Shown here in pieces: positions 45,836 through 57,064 of a stretch of 64,000 nt of DNA. The stretch is from Yponomeuta sedellus (taxonomy: Eukaryota; Arthropoda; Insecta; Lepidoptera; Yponomeutidae). The stretch is from the NCBI GenBank assembly GCA_934045075.1, contig OW203726.1, positions 2,214,035-2,278,034 on the forward strand. Reading direction: 5' to 3'. Below the pieces are notes generated by a model. That model was not told where the DNA came from and made no database searches. It saw only the letters and a list, made by a program, of their open reading frames with translations. Within the stretch, counting starts at the first letter, position 1. Each line of letters starts with the position of its first letter. A program made the position numbers and the translations under genes.

Positions 45836-45908
45836 ATACCACATATACATATACCATATACATATACCATATACATATACCATATACATATACCATATAC
45901 ATATACCT
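45836..45908. repeat. 12-bp minisatellite (ATACCATATACA)n
   Basis: Five to six near-perfect units directly after the tRNA-like repeat border. Confidence 0.9.
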
Positions 45909-45939
45909 AGGAATTTTGTAAATGTAGTAGATACTTGTT

Positions 45940-46320
45940 GTACTTAGATTTAAAAGCTTGTACAGTTCGGCTATTCCTAATTGGAGGAGGGATATTGTTC
46001 CAACACTTTGTGGCACTGTAACGAGGCCAGTGCCACAAAGTATTGCCTTGGACAGACTAGCCTTACGGGTCCACGCCATCGCATCGAGAAGCTCAGTTTC
46101 TTATATAAATACACCGGTTCTTGTGTCTTGATGACACCAAAGATTAGGTAGGAAAAATGCAGTGCTCGGCGCGCTTCCATATTCAGGAATCCTCCTTTGT
46201 TCAGGTAGGGTGTTACATGAGCTCGGTAAGGAATAGCGAAACAAAACCGCGCGCAGGCGTTCTGGACCCGTTGTATAAGTCTCTTAGACGGACCAAAAGA
46301 CACCCACCTATAACTGTATC
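45940..46320 (-). pseudogene. CR1/Jockey-like LINE C-terminal fragment
   Basis: The minus frame reads 'RLIQRVQNACARFCFAIPYR' then 'LNKGGFLNMEARRALHFSYL', the usual region after the reverse transcriptase. A later frame continues 'ILCGTGLVTVPQSVGTISLL'. Shifts between them show it is dead. Confidence 0.7.
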
Positions 46321-46431
46321 CGCATAATTAAGCTTAGATAGGATTAATAAATAACTCACATAGGTAAACCCGCATGTCAACATTTAGGTGTGGCCGAATT
46401 CGGTAGGTAATCACATGTTAAAGCAGTGCTG

Positions 46432-46795
46432 CGCTTGTGGCTTTGTCGAACTCAGTGACTGGAATCAATCACTTGAGTTCAGCAACAATAGGCGCGGCCA
46501 GGATGGATGACCGTCCCGTGACTACCGCTAGTAGCATTTTTTTCGAGCGTTTCCGTGCTTCGCAAGGTACGCTAATACGTTGGTGCCGGCTATCAAATAA
46601 TGGCAGTCGTTAAGCCATGTCAGAGGCCTTATGGGCGGCTTGATAACTTCAGATAGTAAGGCCCGCCACTGTCTTACAATCCTCCATCAACCCGGACACA
46701 GCCCTCTTGGTGGAGGCTTGGTGGCTGAACCTTCCTGCGATGCAGGAAGAGACCCATGCTCCAGCAGTGCAGACATACAAGGGTTGATATCGAAT
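46432..46795 (+). repeat. 5S-headed SINE, substantial copy
   Basis: The head is 'aatcaatcacttgagttcag', 'caacaataggcgcggccagg' and 'atggatgaccgtcccgtgac'. The body and tail follow in order, ending 'acatacaagggttgat'. Confidence 0.85.
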
Positions 46796-47078
46796 ATCGA
46801 TGTTAAATCAGTTAAAATAAGTTGAACAATTAGTAAAATTCATTATTATCTCTCAAAGTTAATTTTATTCATAAAATTATGAGCACTTTCCTGACATACA
46901 AACTCTTTGGTAAGATTGCGAAAGTACCGTTCGTTCTAGACGGAGCATCTTGATAAACCATATGTTTTACATTACTAAAAAGAAACTCGTGCGTTTTACA
47001 TTACAATAACGCACAAGTACCTAATGAGATACAATACGATATCAAAATTGGTGAAATAAGAGACCGTTTACAACCAAA
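46796..47078. other. Intergenic, no feature recognised
   Basis: AT-rich spacer. Confidence 0.4.
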
Positions 47079-47859
47079 TCCTAGTAATAATATAAACGCG
47101 AAAGTTTGTAAGTATGGATGGATGGATGTTTGTTAGTCTTTCACGTGAAAACTACTTATTATATTTTTATGAAACTTTACAATAATATAGCTTATACATC
47201 AGAATAACACATAGGCTACAATTTATGTGGAAATTGTGTGAATTGTCCAAAAAATGGTGTTTAGAATAGAAGTTTGATTTCTGAACGCACGCATGACGGG
47301 CGGAACTACTTGACATCTGTCAGATAAGCTGAAAAATTGCCCTCTTGTTTCTTGGTTATTAACGTGTGATTACCCAAAATTGTGTGGCAGTTAGATTGCC
47401 GGGCTTATATCTTCGCGTGAAGTGCAAAATAAGCTCAGTGACGGATCCCAGTGTTTTGTTGTCGGGCGACGGATCGTCCAAAATAGTGAACATCTCATGG
47501 GATGAAGACGTGGTGCCGTGAAGGTGCATTGTAGGTGGCTTTCTGGGGAAAGAGCTCTTGGGATAGACAGGGAAGTCTAGGGATCCCCAGACCTTCCCGT
47601 GCACCCATCCCGAGCGGCGCCGGCTGCCAAGTCGAGAGGCGTCGACGAAGACAGACTTTGTAAGTGCCTTGTTTTTTTAAGTATTAGTATTTAGGTGGGT
47701 CCTGTACCCAATACATGGCGATAAGTGTTAAGTAAGTGGAAGAAATCTAACATCTGCGAGCTATTCTGGCGTGCGCTGCCAAAAGCTTTTGTACGCTACG
47801 CTAATATAGGCTACTCGAAATACTAATCTTACGCAGACGAAGTGGCGGGCACCGGCTAG
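47079..47859 (+). mobile_element. Non-autonomous Helitron carrying a GC-richer open segment
   Basis: It starts TC ('tcctagtaataatataaacg') after A and ends 'cgggcaccggctag' before T. At 47359-47650 the minus strand is open for about 95 codons ('LDFPVYPKSSFPRKPPTMHL ...') with composition unlike the rest. It could be a captured gene fragment. I do not recognise the protein, and no start or splice site is convincing. Confidence 0.55.
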
Positions 47860-48183
47860 TGTGTTACAAAAAATGTTATTGTCATTCACAATCTGGCTTA
47901 AAGGAAACTGAAACACATTATGTACTTAATAACGGGTGTATAACTAGTTCTGCGAGGCTAAAGATGATATCAAAACAGCTATTTTAGCAACAAGGCAGCC
48001 ATTGTGGAACTTCGGTTACACTTAAATTGGAGTGACATTACTTCTGTACCAAAGAAGAAGACATGTAAAATTATAAGAAAAGTAAAAAAATAAAATTATA
48101 AAAAAAAACAGGGTTCTCAACATCACAAAGAATGTGAAATATAGAGTTAATAATAATAAAAACTTATTAGATTTAGTTATACA
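47860..48183. other. Intergenic, no feature recognised
   Basis: No open frame or repeat border that I can support. Confidence 0.4.
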
Positions 48184-48269
48184 TTAAACGGGTTTAATCA
48201 CGATTATTTGTTAGGTAAAACGTAATTTACCTTAATTTTCGATGTTTCGGAAGCGTTGCAGTTTAATAC
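48184..48269. mobile_element. MITE of the 'ATTAAACGGG' family, partial
   Basis: 'attaaacgggtttaatcacg', 'ttgttaggtaaaacg' and then a 'gatgtttcggaagcgttgca' interior. The right terminus is missing. Confidence 0.6.
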
Positions 48270-48339
48270 ATAACTATAAATGACCATAGCGAATCATTAA
48301 GGCGCTTTGTGGTGCTGTGTGGTGTCGGCCTAGAGAATA

Positions 48340-48570
48340 GCACCAACCCAAATTCTTCCCGCGGGTGTCGTAAAAGGCGACTAAGGGACACAAACCGGGG
48401 GGTGGGCAGCAGCGCCCCCTGCAGTACAATTCCACCAAACTGCGATCCCCAACCCGCATGCCCAACGTGGGGATTATGGGCATTACCCCCAAATGATAGT
48501 ACAACCTTGCGCTATGGCGCTCATTAGGGGAGGCTGTGTCCAGCAGTGGACTAATATAGCCTGAAGAAGA
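48340..48570 (+). repeat. Dispersed repeat and RTE 3' tail
   Basis: 48340-48470 is the inverse of 25975-26110. 48505-48565 is the RTE end ('tggcgctcattaggggaggc', 'agcagtggactaatatagcc', 'tgaagaagaagaag'). Confidence 0.65.
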
Positions 48571-49102
48571 AGAAGTAGTGCTATCTAGCGCAGCCAATGG
48601 AATAAAAATCCTAACTTTTTTTTAAATAAACATCAAAAATCATAATATATGTTATAACTATTTTTTGAACATACAGACTGGAACGTTTTAGCAGCCTTGA
48701 CTTTGATTATTTCCCGTTAAAACGGTCGCAAGGCAAAATGCTTTGATTTTAGATTCTTGGAGCTACGTTCTAATTAGTGTTATCTCAAAAGAGCTACTGT
48801 ATTTATTAAGATTTACGAGTATGCGCGATGTTCACATTTCCAAAGACGCGATATAAAATATGTATATGATTTTTTTCCCTTAGTGGCATTAGTGGCATGC
48901 GGCGTCTGTGCATACAACGGCTTATGAACGTTGATGAAGCGAAGGTGATCTGTCAGGACCGTGGCAAGTTGCAGTCCCTGGTCTCTGCCTACCCCTCTGG
49001 GGCACAGGCGTGAGGGTATGTATGTATGTATGTAATGGCATTAGGTAGCACCGCGTAGTGCCTTAAGTCCAGTATACTGTGTATACTTTAATATATTGAA
49101 CA
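48571..49102. other. Spacer with one dispersed repeat
   Basis: 48895-49035 carries the antisense form of the 40920 repeat ('gcaagttgcagtccctggtc', 'tacccctctggggcacaggc') ending in TATG units. Nothing else is seen. Confidence 0.5.
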
Positions 49103-49774
49103 CTAGTTGGTTCCCGCGACTTCTTCTGCGCAGGATTAATATTTTGAAGAGCAGAATATTAGCGTGGCGTAAAAAATAACTAACATTATGACATTAAAAT
49201 TATACAAAAATAAATACAAAAAAATCTTTATTTCTCCATCCACAAATAAGTTGAAAAATAGCAGTGCAATATGGTGCAATAGAAGGGATCTGTGGACAGA
49301 CTGGGTCCCAAACTAGATCAGAGATCTGTATCTTAGGATGCCAGGCCACCCAAAAAAACTAGTACAACAAAGTATGAAACATACTGTAGACACTAACCCC
49401 CGGTTTCTCGTACACTAACAGGTTGTTAATCTACTGTTAACAGCTGTCAGTTGGGCAAAGTGCATACAAAAAAAATAACTGACAACTGTTAACAGTAGAT
49501 TAAAAGACTGTTAGTGTACGAGAAACCAGGGGTAAGTCAGCTCAAATTACGACCGACAGAGGTATTACAGAAAAAAAAAAACAAGACAATATTGACATGT
49601 TTCAGTAGCACTAATATAACTCTAGCGGTTTTGGCAGCGCACGCCAGAACAGCTCTTATACGCTATATTATTGTAAAGTTTTATTAAAATTCATTCTGTA
49701 GTTTTAACGTGAAAAAGTAACAAATAATCATCCATCCATACTTACAAACTTTCACGTTTATAATATTAGTAGGA
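49103..49774 (-). mobile_element. Non-autonomous Helitron with a nested MITE
   Basis: In reverse it starts 'tcctactaatattataaacg' and ends 'gcgggaaccaactag' before T. Its 5' part matches the Helitron at 47079. The MITE at 49397-49532 sits inside. Confidence 0.6.
49397..49532. mobile_element. 136-bp MITE, TAA target duplication
   Basis: The termini CCCCCGGTTTCTCGTACACT and AGTGTACGAGAAACCAGGGG pair, with a further 'taatctactgttaacag' pair inside. TAA flanks both sides (49394-49396, 49533-49535), compatible with a PIF/Harbinger-type origin. Confidence 0.8.
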
Positions 49775-49795
49775 TATTGTTCGACATGTTCAATA

Positions 49796-50190
49796 TACAC
49801 TATTTTTATTTTTAATGCACTAACCCGTGTTAAGGAACAAATTTAAAAAACCTATTTAGAGGCAAAAAATTTCACCCATGCCGGGATTCGAACCCGCAAC
49901 CTTTGGCTATCCGTACCAGCGCTCTACCAATTGAGCCAATGGGCGACTCACGGCATCAGTGAAATTTCAAACCTCTTTACAATATTCTCTGTATTACGTA
50001 CAGGCAGCGACATCTGACTTAAGCAAATTGCATTACTTACAGCCCCGACTACCTACTTTGCAGTTAGGTTTTAACATCGGAACGATATCACTGTACTCAC
50101 ATGATTACACTATTTTTATTTTTAATGCACTAACCCGTATACCTAAATACGTACCCGTATTTTTAGCCTCTAAATAGGTTTTTTAAATAT
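49796..50190 (-). repeat. tRNA-Ile-like repeat, full unit with direct ends
   Basis: 'actatttttatttttaatgc' occurs at both ends (49800 and 50109) around one antisense head (49877-49943) and body. An inverted border closes it at 50160-50185. Confidence 0.85.
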
Positions 50191-50606
50191 GTTCAATATA
50201 TTGAACATAATTAATATATGGTTTGATATTTCTAAAAATTAAATGTGCGTCGGGTCGGGTGCCATTAATTTGCATTGAAGTTGCCTAAATACACTGAATT
50301 TTCAGTAACACCTGAAATATGTTACGAGAAAAACATTGCCAGACTTATGTAAATGATATGATAATTTTTGCATTCATTGAATATTTCAAGGCTCCCCGTC
50401 TTTATTACAAACAAAACGTGTGCTCAAAACACTGCCCAAACTTCAGCTAAAACAACAGTTTAAAACTTTAGCTGTTATGGGGGACCGAATAACCTTGATA
50501 ATAATACAAAAAACCGGCTAAGACTACAGGATAGTATATAATCACGTAAAATAGACATAAGATAAACTCACGCCTGTATCCCAGAGGGTTAGGTAGACGG
50601 GGGGTT
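50191..50606. other. Spacer, no confident feature
   Basis: AT-rich. 50568-50600 is a short 'ctcacgcctgtatcccagag' piece of the 40920 repeat. Confidence 0.4.
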
Positions 50607-50818
50607 GACGACCTCTGTGGCGCAGCGGTAGCACCTCTGCCTAGACTAGATTGCAAGAGGTCCCGGGTCCGAACCCCGGCTGGAGACAAATAAAAACCCA
50701 AGTTATTGGATGATTACATGATTGTGGTGTCGTTGTTTCTGGTTCACACGACACAGGGGTATACTAGTGTGGGACCAGAAGCAATGTTTGTGCCTGTATT
50801 TAAATGTTATGTTATTGT
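50607..50818 (+). repeat. tRNA-derived SINE, family B
   Basis: The head is 'acctctgtggcgcagcggta' with the B box 'gggtccgaacccc'. The body is 'gtggtgtcgttgtttctggt', 'acactagtgtgggacc'-like text and 'tgtgcctgtatttaaatg'. Confidence 0.8.
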
Positions 50819-50829
50819 CATGTCATGTC

Positions 50830-52265
50830 ATGACATGACGTGTCGACTGTGTCATGACAACTGTGTCGACTTTGATATCCTTTTAGCCATACTCAGCTCT
50901 CTTAACGTATCTCCTCTCGTGATAGAATGGTTCGACACCTATCTCCGGGGGCGCTGGCAGTGTGTGCGCTCTGATGAGACTACCTCTGATTGGTGCAAAC
51001 TCACTGCATGCGTACCCCAGGGGGAGTTCTCTCCCCTCTCCTTTTTTCTATTTTTATTAACTCTGTAACGGACTCATTGTCATCGCGCTACCATCTCTAC
51101 GCAGACGACATGCAGCTTTATAGGCACTTTGGAGTGGATGAGTTTAAATCGGCTGTGGATAACATGAATGCTGACTTGCTTCGGATTTTACATTGGGCTC
51201 GTCACTTTGGTCTCCTGGTGAATCCCAAGAAATCGCAGGCGATGCTGATTGGCAGTCCGCACTTCTACAGGTCGCTTATGAAGCAGACAGTGGTTCCTAT
51301 GGTTGTCGCTAGGAACTTAGGAGTGCTTTGAGACTGTCATCTCAATTAAGCTGCTCATATCAGTGAAGTCAGCCGACGAGTCTTTGCGGCTTTTCATTCG
51401 CTCCGACGTCTCCAGTACTTCCTGCCCCGCAAAACCAAAATAATTCTTTCCCAGTCTCTCCTTCTTCCTCTCCTTGACTACGCGGATGTCTGCTACTTGG
51501 ATGCCAACGAGGAGCTGTTAGATAAACTCGAACGACTTCAAAACTTGGGTATCCGGTTCATATACGATTTATGCAAGTTTGATCATGTTTCCAGTTTTCG
51601 ACAAGAGTTAAATTGGCTCCCAATCCGCCTTTGCCGGAATGCACATATCCTTTCTCTTCTGTACAAAATCGTCCATAATCCTTCTTACCCATTATATTTA
51701 AAAGAACGATTTCATTTGTTGCACTCTGGAGTGAGACCAGTGAGAACATTAAATTCCCATCTCCTTCAGATTCCTGTCCACAACACTGGAGCCTACGGGG
51801 ATTCGTTTTCGGTCCATTCGGTCAGGCTGTGGAATGCACTGCCGCAGAGTATTCGTACTAGCCCGTCATTCAGTACTTTCAGGAAACGGTTGAAAGAGCA
51901 TTATCTGTCTATATCTTAGCTCCTTGATAGGTATTTATGTAAGTAGGTTCTTATTCTGTATTGTTTATGTATTGTTTATAAATGTATATTTATTTGATGG
52001 TTTATGTAGTTTATTCTTTTCATAATAAGATTTTTTATGTGTTTGGGCAGATATCTATCTTGGCATGATTTTGTTATCTGTGTAACTGTATTAGTATGTA
52101 GTGTATGTTGTGCACGTGCATAGACCCGTTTCACATCCCCACTCCAACTCCCCAAGGTTTGCTGGATGAAATCTCTTACAGAGATAAGCTCACCTTTGTA
52201 CATGTATTTTCTTTCATTGTATTTCTTTTTTGTGTTTTTCGTGTACAATAAAGTATAAAGTATCG
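50830..52265 (+). pseudogene. CR1/Jockey-like LINE, 5'-truncated, three frames
   Basis: The first frame (to 51068) holds the reverse transcriptase segment before the active site (WFDTYLRGRWQ, TACVPQGE). The next frame (50990-51331) has 'VSPLLFSIFIN' and the YADD catalytic motif (HLYADDMQLY), then 'NPKKSQAMLIG'. A third frame (51497-51919) gives the C-terminal region (LERLQNLGIRFIYDL, RLWNALPQSIRT). At least two frameshifts separate them. The 3' UTR ends 'gtacaataaagtataaagta' at about 52260. No endonuclease domain remains. It lies between the two peroxidase genes and is unrelated to them. Confidence 0.8.
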
Positions 52266-52274
52266 CAAATCATT

Positions 52275-52400
52275 AAGAAATACTTATTACAGTAAGTCGC
52301 GCCACTGTCTTACAATCCTCCACATTCGCGGACTTGGCCCCCGTGGTGGAGTATGGCCTTCCTATGATGCAGGATGAGACCCGTGCCCTAGCAGTGGAAT
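52275..52400 (+). repeat. 5S-headed SINE, tail fragment
   Basis: 'cccccgtggtggagtatggc' and 'agacccgtgccctagcagtg'. The following 'tggaatcaaccttttgtatg' is repeated and inverted. Confidence 0.65.
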
Positions 52401-52669
52401 CAACCTTTTGTATGTCAAGTGGAATCAACCTTTTGTATGTCCCCAGGACATATAAAAGGTTGATTCCACTTGTTTTCGTTTTTAATGTAGACAGAAATAT
52501 TTTTTTCTGACCAATGCCGTCTTTCTCTGATGATCGCTTAGGCGGTACCATTTTTAGGAAGATAGTATTAAAATACAACACAATCATGTTTTAGTATAAT
52601 AATGTTTTAATAATACAACACATCTTTTTTAATTTTTCATCAACATTCAACATCCGGGCACTACCCGCA

Positions 52670-52785
52670 CTACTATCCATATAACCCAAGGTTAGTTGGA
52701 AGAAAATACTCATTAGTATTAAGCTCGTCTTTGTACAAATATGCTTATTGTGCAATAAAGAATTTTCTAATCTAATCTAACATTA
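52670..52785 (+). repeat. LINE 3' tail
   Basis: 'ccaaggttagttggaagaaa', 'aagctcgtctttgtacaaat' and 'attgtgcaataaagaatttt' end in a TCTAA run. It is the sense counterpart of 26990-27080. Confidence 0.6.
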
Positions 52786-53154
52786 TTAGAAAATAATACA
52801 ACGTGTGTTTTCAATTTCAAACATTATTAAATTAAGTCCATTAAAGTTTTTGGAATGATACAGCATTACAATTATGTTTTGAATTTTACAACTTACAACA
52901 TAACTAATTTGGTCTATTAAAAATTTTTGCAAAAAATTTTTTTTTTAAATTTAAAATGATTTCTGTCAACTTGCAATTTTCTTCTGCTTCACGGGACCTA
53001 AAATAAATAAATAAAGTTCATACTATTTTTTTTTTTTAATGCACTAACCCGTGGTAAGGACAATTCAATTCAATTTATTTCAACGTAAAGAATTTACATT
53101 CTGTTTGCTGAATGTCAAAGTACAATGTAACATGAGACAAATTTGCCTAATCAA
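52786..53154. other. AT-rich spacer with two repeat pieces
   Basis: A tRNA-repeat border at 53038-53062 is followed by the 33912-type repeat at 53070-53145. Nothing coding. Confidence 0.45.
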
Positions 53155-53272
53155 ATGATGCCGGTGAGTCGCCCATTGGCTCAATTGGTAGAGCGCTGGC
53201 ACGAATAGCCAGAGGTTGCGGATTCGATCACGGCATGGGTGAAATTTTTAGCCTCTAAATAGGTTTTTAAAT
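53155..53272 (+). repeat. tRNA-Ile-like repeat, head and right border
   Basis: Sense head at 53169-53240 with a damaged B box ('gattcgatcacgg'), then 'gcctctaaataggtttttaa'. Confidence 0.8.
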
Positions 53273-53382
53273 ACAGTTCAGTTTAGACGTACTTAACTAA
53301 TAAATCGAATAAACTGGTTTGTCATAAAAAGAACTGGGAATAGTATTTCTTAACGACTCTCGATGCTCATACATAGTTATTT

Positions 53383-53746
53383 ATTAAACGGGTCAAATCG
53401 CGATTATTTATTAAATAAATCAGCGTTGCAGTTGCCGTGGTCACTGGTAGACTGAAGTGACGAGCACGAGCACCGTGGTCACTGGTAGACTGAAGTGACG
53501 AGCACGAGCACCGTGGTCACTGGTAGACTGAAGTGACGAGCACGAGCACCGTGGTCACTGGTAGACTGAAGTGACGAGCACGAGCACCGTGGTCACTGGT
53601 AGACTGAAGTGACGAGCACGAGCACCGTTGTCACTAGTAGACTGAAGTGACGAGAACGGTGTTCTACACTCAAGTCACTTATAGCTTTTTGCAGCGGGCC
53701 GACATGCGTGTTACCTAATAAATAATCGCGATTAGACCCGTCTACT
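53383..53746. mobile_element. MITE of the 'ATTAAACGGG' family with an internal minisatellite
   Basis: It starts 'attaaacgggtcaaatcgcg' and ends 'aatcgcgattagacccgt'. The interior 'gttgccgtggtc' motif of the family has expanded into the 38-bp array at 53437-53655. Confidence 0.75.
53437..53655. repeat. 38-bp minisatellite, about 5.7 copies
   Basis: Unit starts are at 53437, 53475, 53513, 53551, 53589 and 53627 ('gtggtcactggtagactgaa' then 'gtgacgagcacgagcacc'). The first four or five are identical and the last ones diverged. There are no spacers, so it is not CRISPR-like. Confidence 0.95.
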
Positions 53747-54233
53747 ATGAATGAGTGAATGAATGGATAACCATTTATTGCCAAGAACAAAGAATATCTT
53801 ACACTAATAAACTTAGATACTAAATTACTTTTATCAGATTATAATTTTAAACAAGTGCTAAAGTAAGAGCTTAGCAAAAAGGACTGGACGCTGAGCGTAC
53901 GCTGCGGGATGCTAGGCATTCTACAGAGCTGATTTTCAGCGGATGCCAAATTTTACAAACTATTATTATAATAGTGTATCTACTAAATCCAAGGTAGATA
54001 ATAGGTAGAACAATGCAACCAATTAAATAATAAAAATAAAAAAGATAGTAAAGCCACAAAAGTAACTACAAGCTGCTTATTCCATTCCAATGACGTAATT
54101 TGGTAACAACAATATAAATAAAATTTTGACATAGCTCATTGAAGTCATCTAAAAGGTAAGCTGAACCAACCACCAAAAATACTCTAATAACTAACGAAAA
54201 AAGAATGTCAATATAAACTGAGAATAGTTACCA
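53747..54233. other. 3' flank of gene 2, no gene seen
   Basis: 53755-53830 resembles an antisense LINE tail. The rest is AT-rich with no feature. The gene 2 transcript end probably falls here. Confidence 0.4.
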
Positions 54234-54369
54234 TTAATCAGAAGCGCTGTTGAAATCACAGCTATAGTCCTTCCATGGCGTAAGGTCGACACTGAGGATA
54301 GTGTCGCAGCTACGTAGGTCGTTGCTGTATAACAACATTTTTACTTTAATAATAAAATAAAAAAAAGAC

Positions 54370-54535
54370 GAAACACGCGTGGAAACCTAGGTATCTGCGG
54401 TGTTCAAATGCCTTAGCGCTTGAAATTGCCAGTCTACCGTAGGTACGCGTGGTAATTCATTAATAGGCTTAATCCCATACTCTTTCTCTGAGAGAAGGTC
54501 AGTGCCCTGCAGAGGGTAGTTGATAGGCTACATGA
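54370..54535 (+). repeat. SINE family C, body fragment (intron 11 of gene 2)
   Basis: 'ggtgttcaaatgccttagcg', 'acgcgtggtaattcattaat' and 'tctttctctgagagaagg'. It shows the uninterrupted form of the site occupied by the Harbinger-like element at 43734. Confidence 0.7.
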
Positions 54536-54540
54536 AAAAA

Positions 54541-54925
54541 AGAAGCGCTCGTGGCCTAGGCGAACCGAGTGATTGGAATCAATCACTTGGTTAAGCAACA
54601 ACAGGCGCGGTCAGGTACGGGATGGGTGAGCGTCCCGTGACTACCGCTAGTGGCATTTTTCCGAGCGTTTCCGTGCTTCGCAAGGCACGTTAAGCCGTTG
54701 GTGCCGGCTGTCATGTAATGGCAGTCGTTAAGCCATGTCAGAGGCCTTATGGGCGGCTTGATAACTTCTGACAGTAAGGCCCGCCACTGTCTTACAATCC
54801 TCCACCAACCCGGACTTGGCCCCCGTGGTGGAGTATGGCCTAACCTTCCGGCGATACAGGAAGAGACCCGTGCCCCAACAGTGGGCACGGGTCTCTTCCT
54901 GTTCCTTCCATACAAGGGTTGATAA
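54541..54925 (+). repeat. 5S-headed SINE, best copy
   Basis: The head (54541-54655) includes 'ggttaagcaacaacaggcgc', 'ggtcaggtacgggatgggtg' and 'cgtcccgtgactacc', which follow the 5S rRNA internal promoter region. The body has 'ccgttggtgccggctgtcat'. The tail has 'cttggcccccgtggtggagt' and 'acaagggttgat'. Length is about 385 bp. Confidence 0.85.
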
Positions 54926-55139
54926 CGATGAAAAAAATTATTCAGCGGGACAAATGTTAATATGGGTTCTGTGAGTTGTGCTTGAAGCTATAAGACAATT
55001 GGCCATGCTACATTTTTTAATATGAACGAAAATCTCATAACCAGTTCGAGAATTTTGCTTTCCGTACAATTTCTATTTGTCAGATTTGTGAATAAGTCTA
55101 TATTTTTTAAGATATTGAATAAAAAGCTTTGACCTTACA

Positions 55140-55350
55140 TGACTTTTGTATGACGTCAGCAAAGGCAGTTTGAGTATTAATCCTTTGCCTGAGGTTAGAC
55201 CACAGAATACACGGTTAGCCGACCATTGTTCTGTGAGCCGACCAAAACAACGTTTAATGGTTCTGTGAAATCAACTGACGTTAGTGACATTTGTTTTTGT
55301 TTTAATGTAGGCAAAGACTATCTCTTCAAACATGCTCTGATGACGTCACA
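55140..55350. repeat. Possible foldback around TGACGTCA
   Basis: 'tatgacgtcagcaaaggcag' and 'gcaaagactatctcttcaaa ... tgatgacgtca' are partly inverted and lie about 190 bp apart. The boundary is unclear. It lies in intron 11 of gene 2. Confidence 0.35.
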
Positions 55351-57028
55351 CACCACAAAATTTTAGAAAATTTATTAAAAATAGAAATAATTATTAAAAT
55401 TCAAAAGTAACGAAATTAGTTTCTTGAAATGGTCCATATTTTCGAAATTAATTATAAAAAACCTATATCGAAAATAAGTAGCATGGCCAATTATTGTGGT
55501 AAAGCTAACATTGCTACGTTTTTGATGAAGCCTATACACACGTCCCACTGCAGAGCACTAGCCTTCTCTATGGGCTTAATTACCACTCGTGGTCACCGCG
55601 GATTGGCAATTTCAAGCGTTGAGGTAGTTGAACACCTAAGACACTACTGAACTTCACTATTGTTATTTATACTTTTGTTGCACATAAACTAACGTACAAT
55701 ACGTAGAATATGCTTCGAGCAATAAGTCCGTCTATTGCCAGAAGCATATTCAAGGCACCTGCAGGAAGTTTAAGAAACTATGACTTTATACGCTAGAACT
55801 GGATCTTGAATTTATTTTCTTTGCTTCGTTTATAACTAATAATTATGTAAAAAATGTCCTTTAATGAAATTCTTGGCTTAAAAAATTGGCTTCACCGATT
55901 AGTTTCGTGCATATTTGGTAGATTTGCGAATAGGCAGCTGTACAAATATGCACATTATTATTAGTAAGGAAACACCTGCATAAAATGCTATGTCATCATC
56001 ATTGTAAGCTTTTTACCCAGTACACGGCAGTTGGCGACTGCCCTCTGACAACGTTGTGGAATAAATCTAGTGAAAATAACATCGGATTTGTTCTTCTTCC
56101 TCCAACAACATAACATAACTGTGCGGACAGTCAAACTAACAGATCGCCCGTACAGCAGTAGTCTAATTAAGGTATAATAACGTATGAAGGGACAGTTAGG
56201 TAACAATAAAAATGTTTACCCGGGTGCTATTCTCTCAAATGGTCTGGGTTGCACTGAAGAAACCGAATCTCCTACATCACATAATAGACGTCCAACTGAT
56301 GCTTTCCTTATTTCTTGGAGTTGTTCTGGAAAAGAAAAAGTAAACGTTTGAGGATCAGTTAAACATTTTCAGTTGATGTGCATCGGAAAAACGACGGGAG
56401 TTTGCTGTTCTTTCCGTGACACTTACTGATACTGTCTGATAGAACAATGGGTGCCGTATATTTATAGTGATTCACAATGCGTGTGCCCCGGCTCACTGAT
56501 GATCCACGGTCATCAGTTGATTTCTCACAAAAACGAAGTCTTCGAAGATTTTGCAGAAACATCTGTTATCAGCGGAAATGCAATCTTGTTCTCAAGCTAG
56601 CTTCTTAGTCAAGTTCTAGGTTAAGTTGCAAGTTCAAATAAATTTATTCAAATTATCTGGATGATAAACGAATTATAAAATACGTGTGTGTTCATTTGTT
56701 GCACCAGTAATCTTCAGTACGCTATAATTATTTGAGTGATTAGTTATATAGAGAAATCTACTTAATGTCGGTAATCATTTACGATGAAAAAAAATTGGAT
56801 GTTCTCCTGAAATTTTTTGGTTTTGTAGTTCAAGTTGAACACTAAAAGTTTGCGGTGCTCCGATGTTAATAGATAGTTTGTATCTACTATTTTAGGCCGG
56901 AGAAATAAATCCTGGCTGAGAAATTCACGGGAGTGGAAAGGAATCGCAATTGCTGTTGAGATCTTCCGCCGTGTGAGATGGAGAGATATGAAGAACTAAC
57001 TGCCAAGCTTTGCTAGTCGGTGGCCTTC

Positions 57029-57064
57029 TTCTTCTTCTAATGGTGCCTACCATTAGAAGAAGAA
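57029..57064. repeat. Short perfect hairpin
   Basis: 'ttcttcttctaatggt' and 'accattagaagaagaa' around a 4-base loop, 24 bp from exon 10 of gene 2 on its intron side. Confidence 0.8.

Noticed and set aside
53437..53655. CRISPR-like array
   Set aside because: The units are contiguous without spacers, and the context is a eukaryotic MITE.
55429..55650. A 73-codon plus-strand gene
   Set aside because: Its second half is the antisense of the SINE family C body, so it is repeat-derived.
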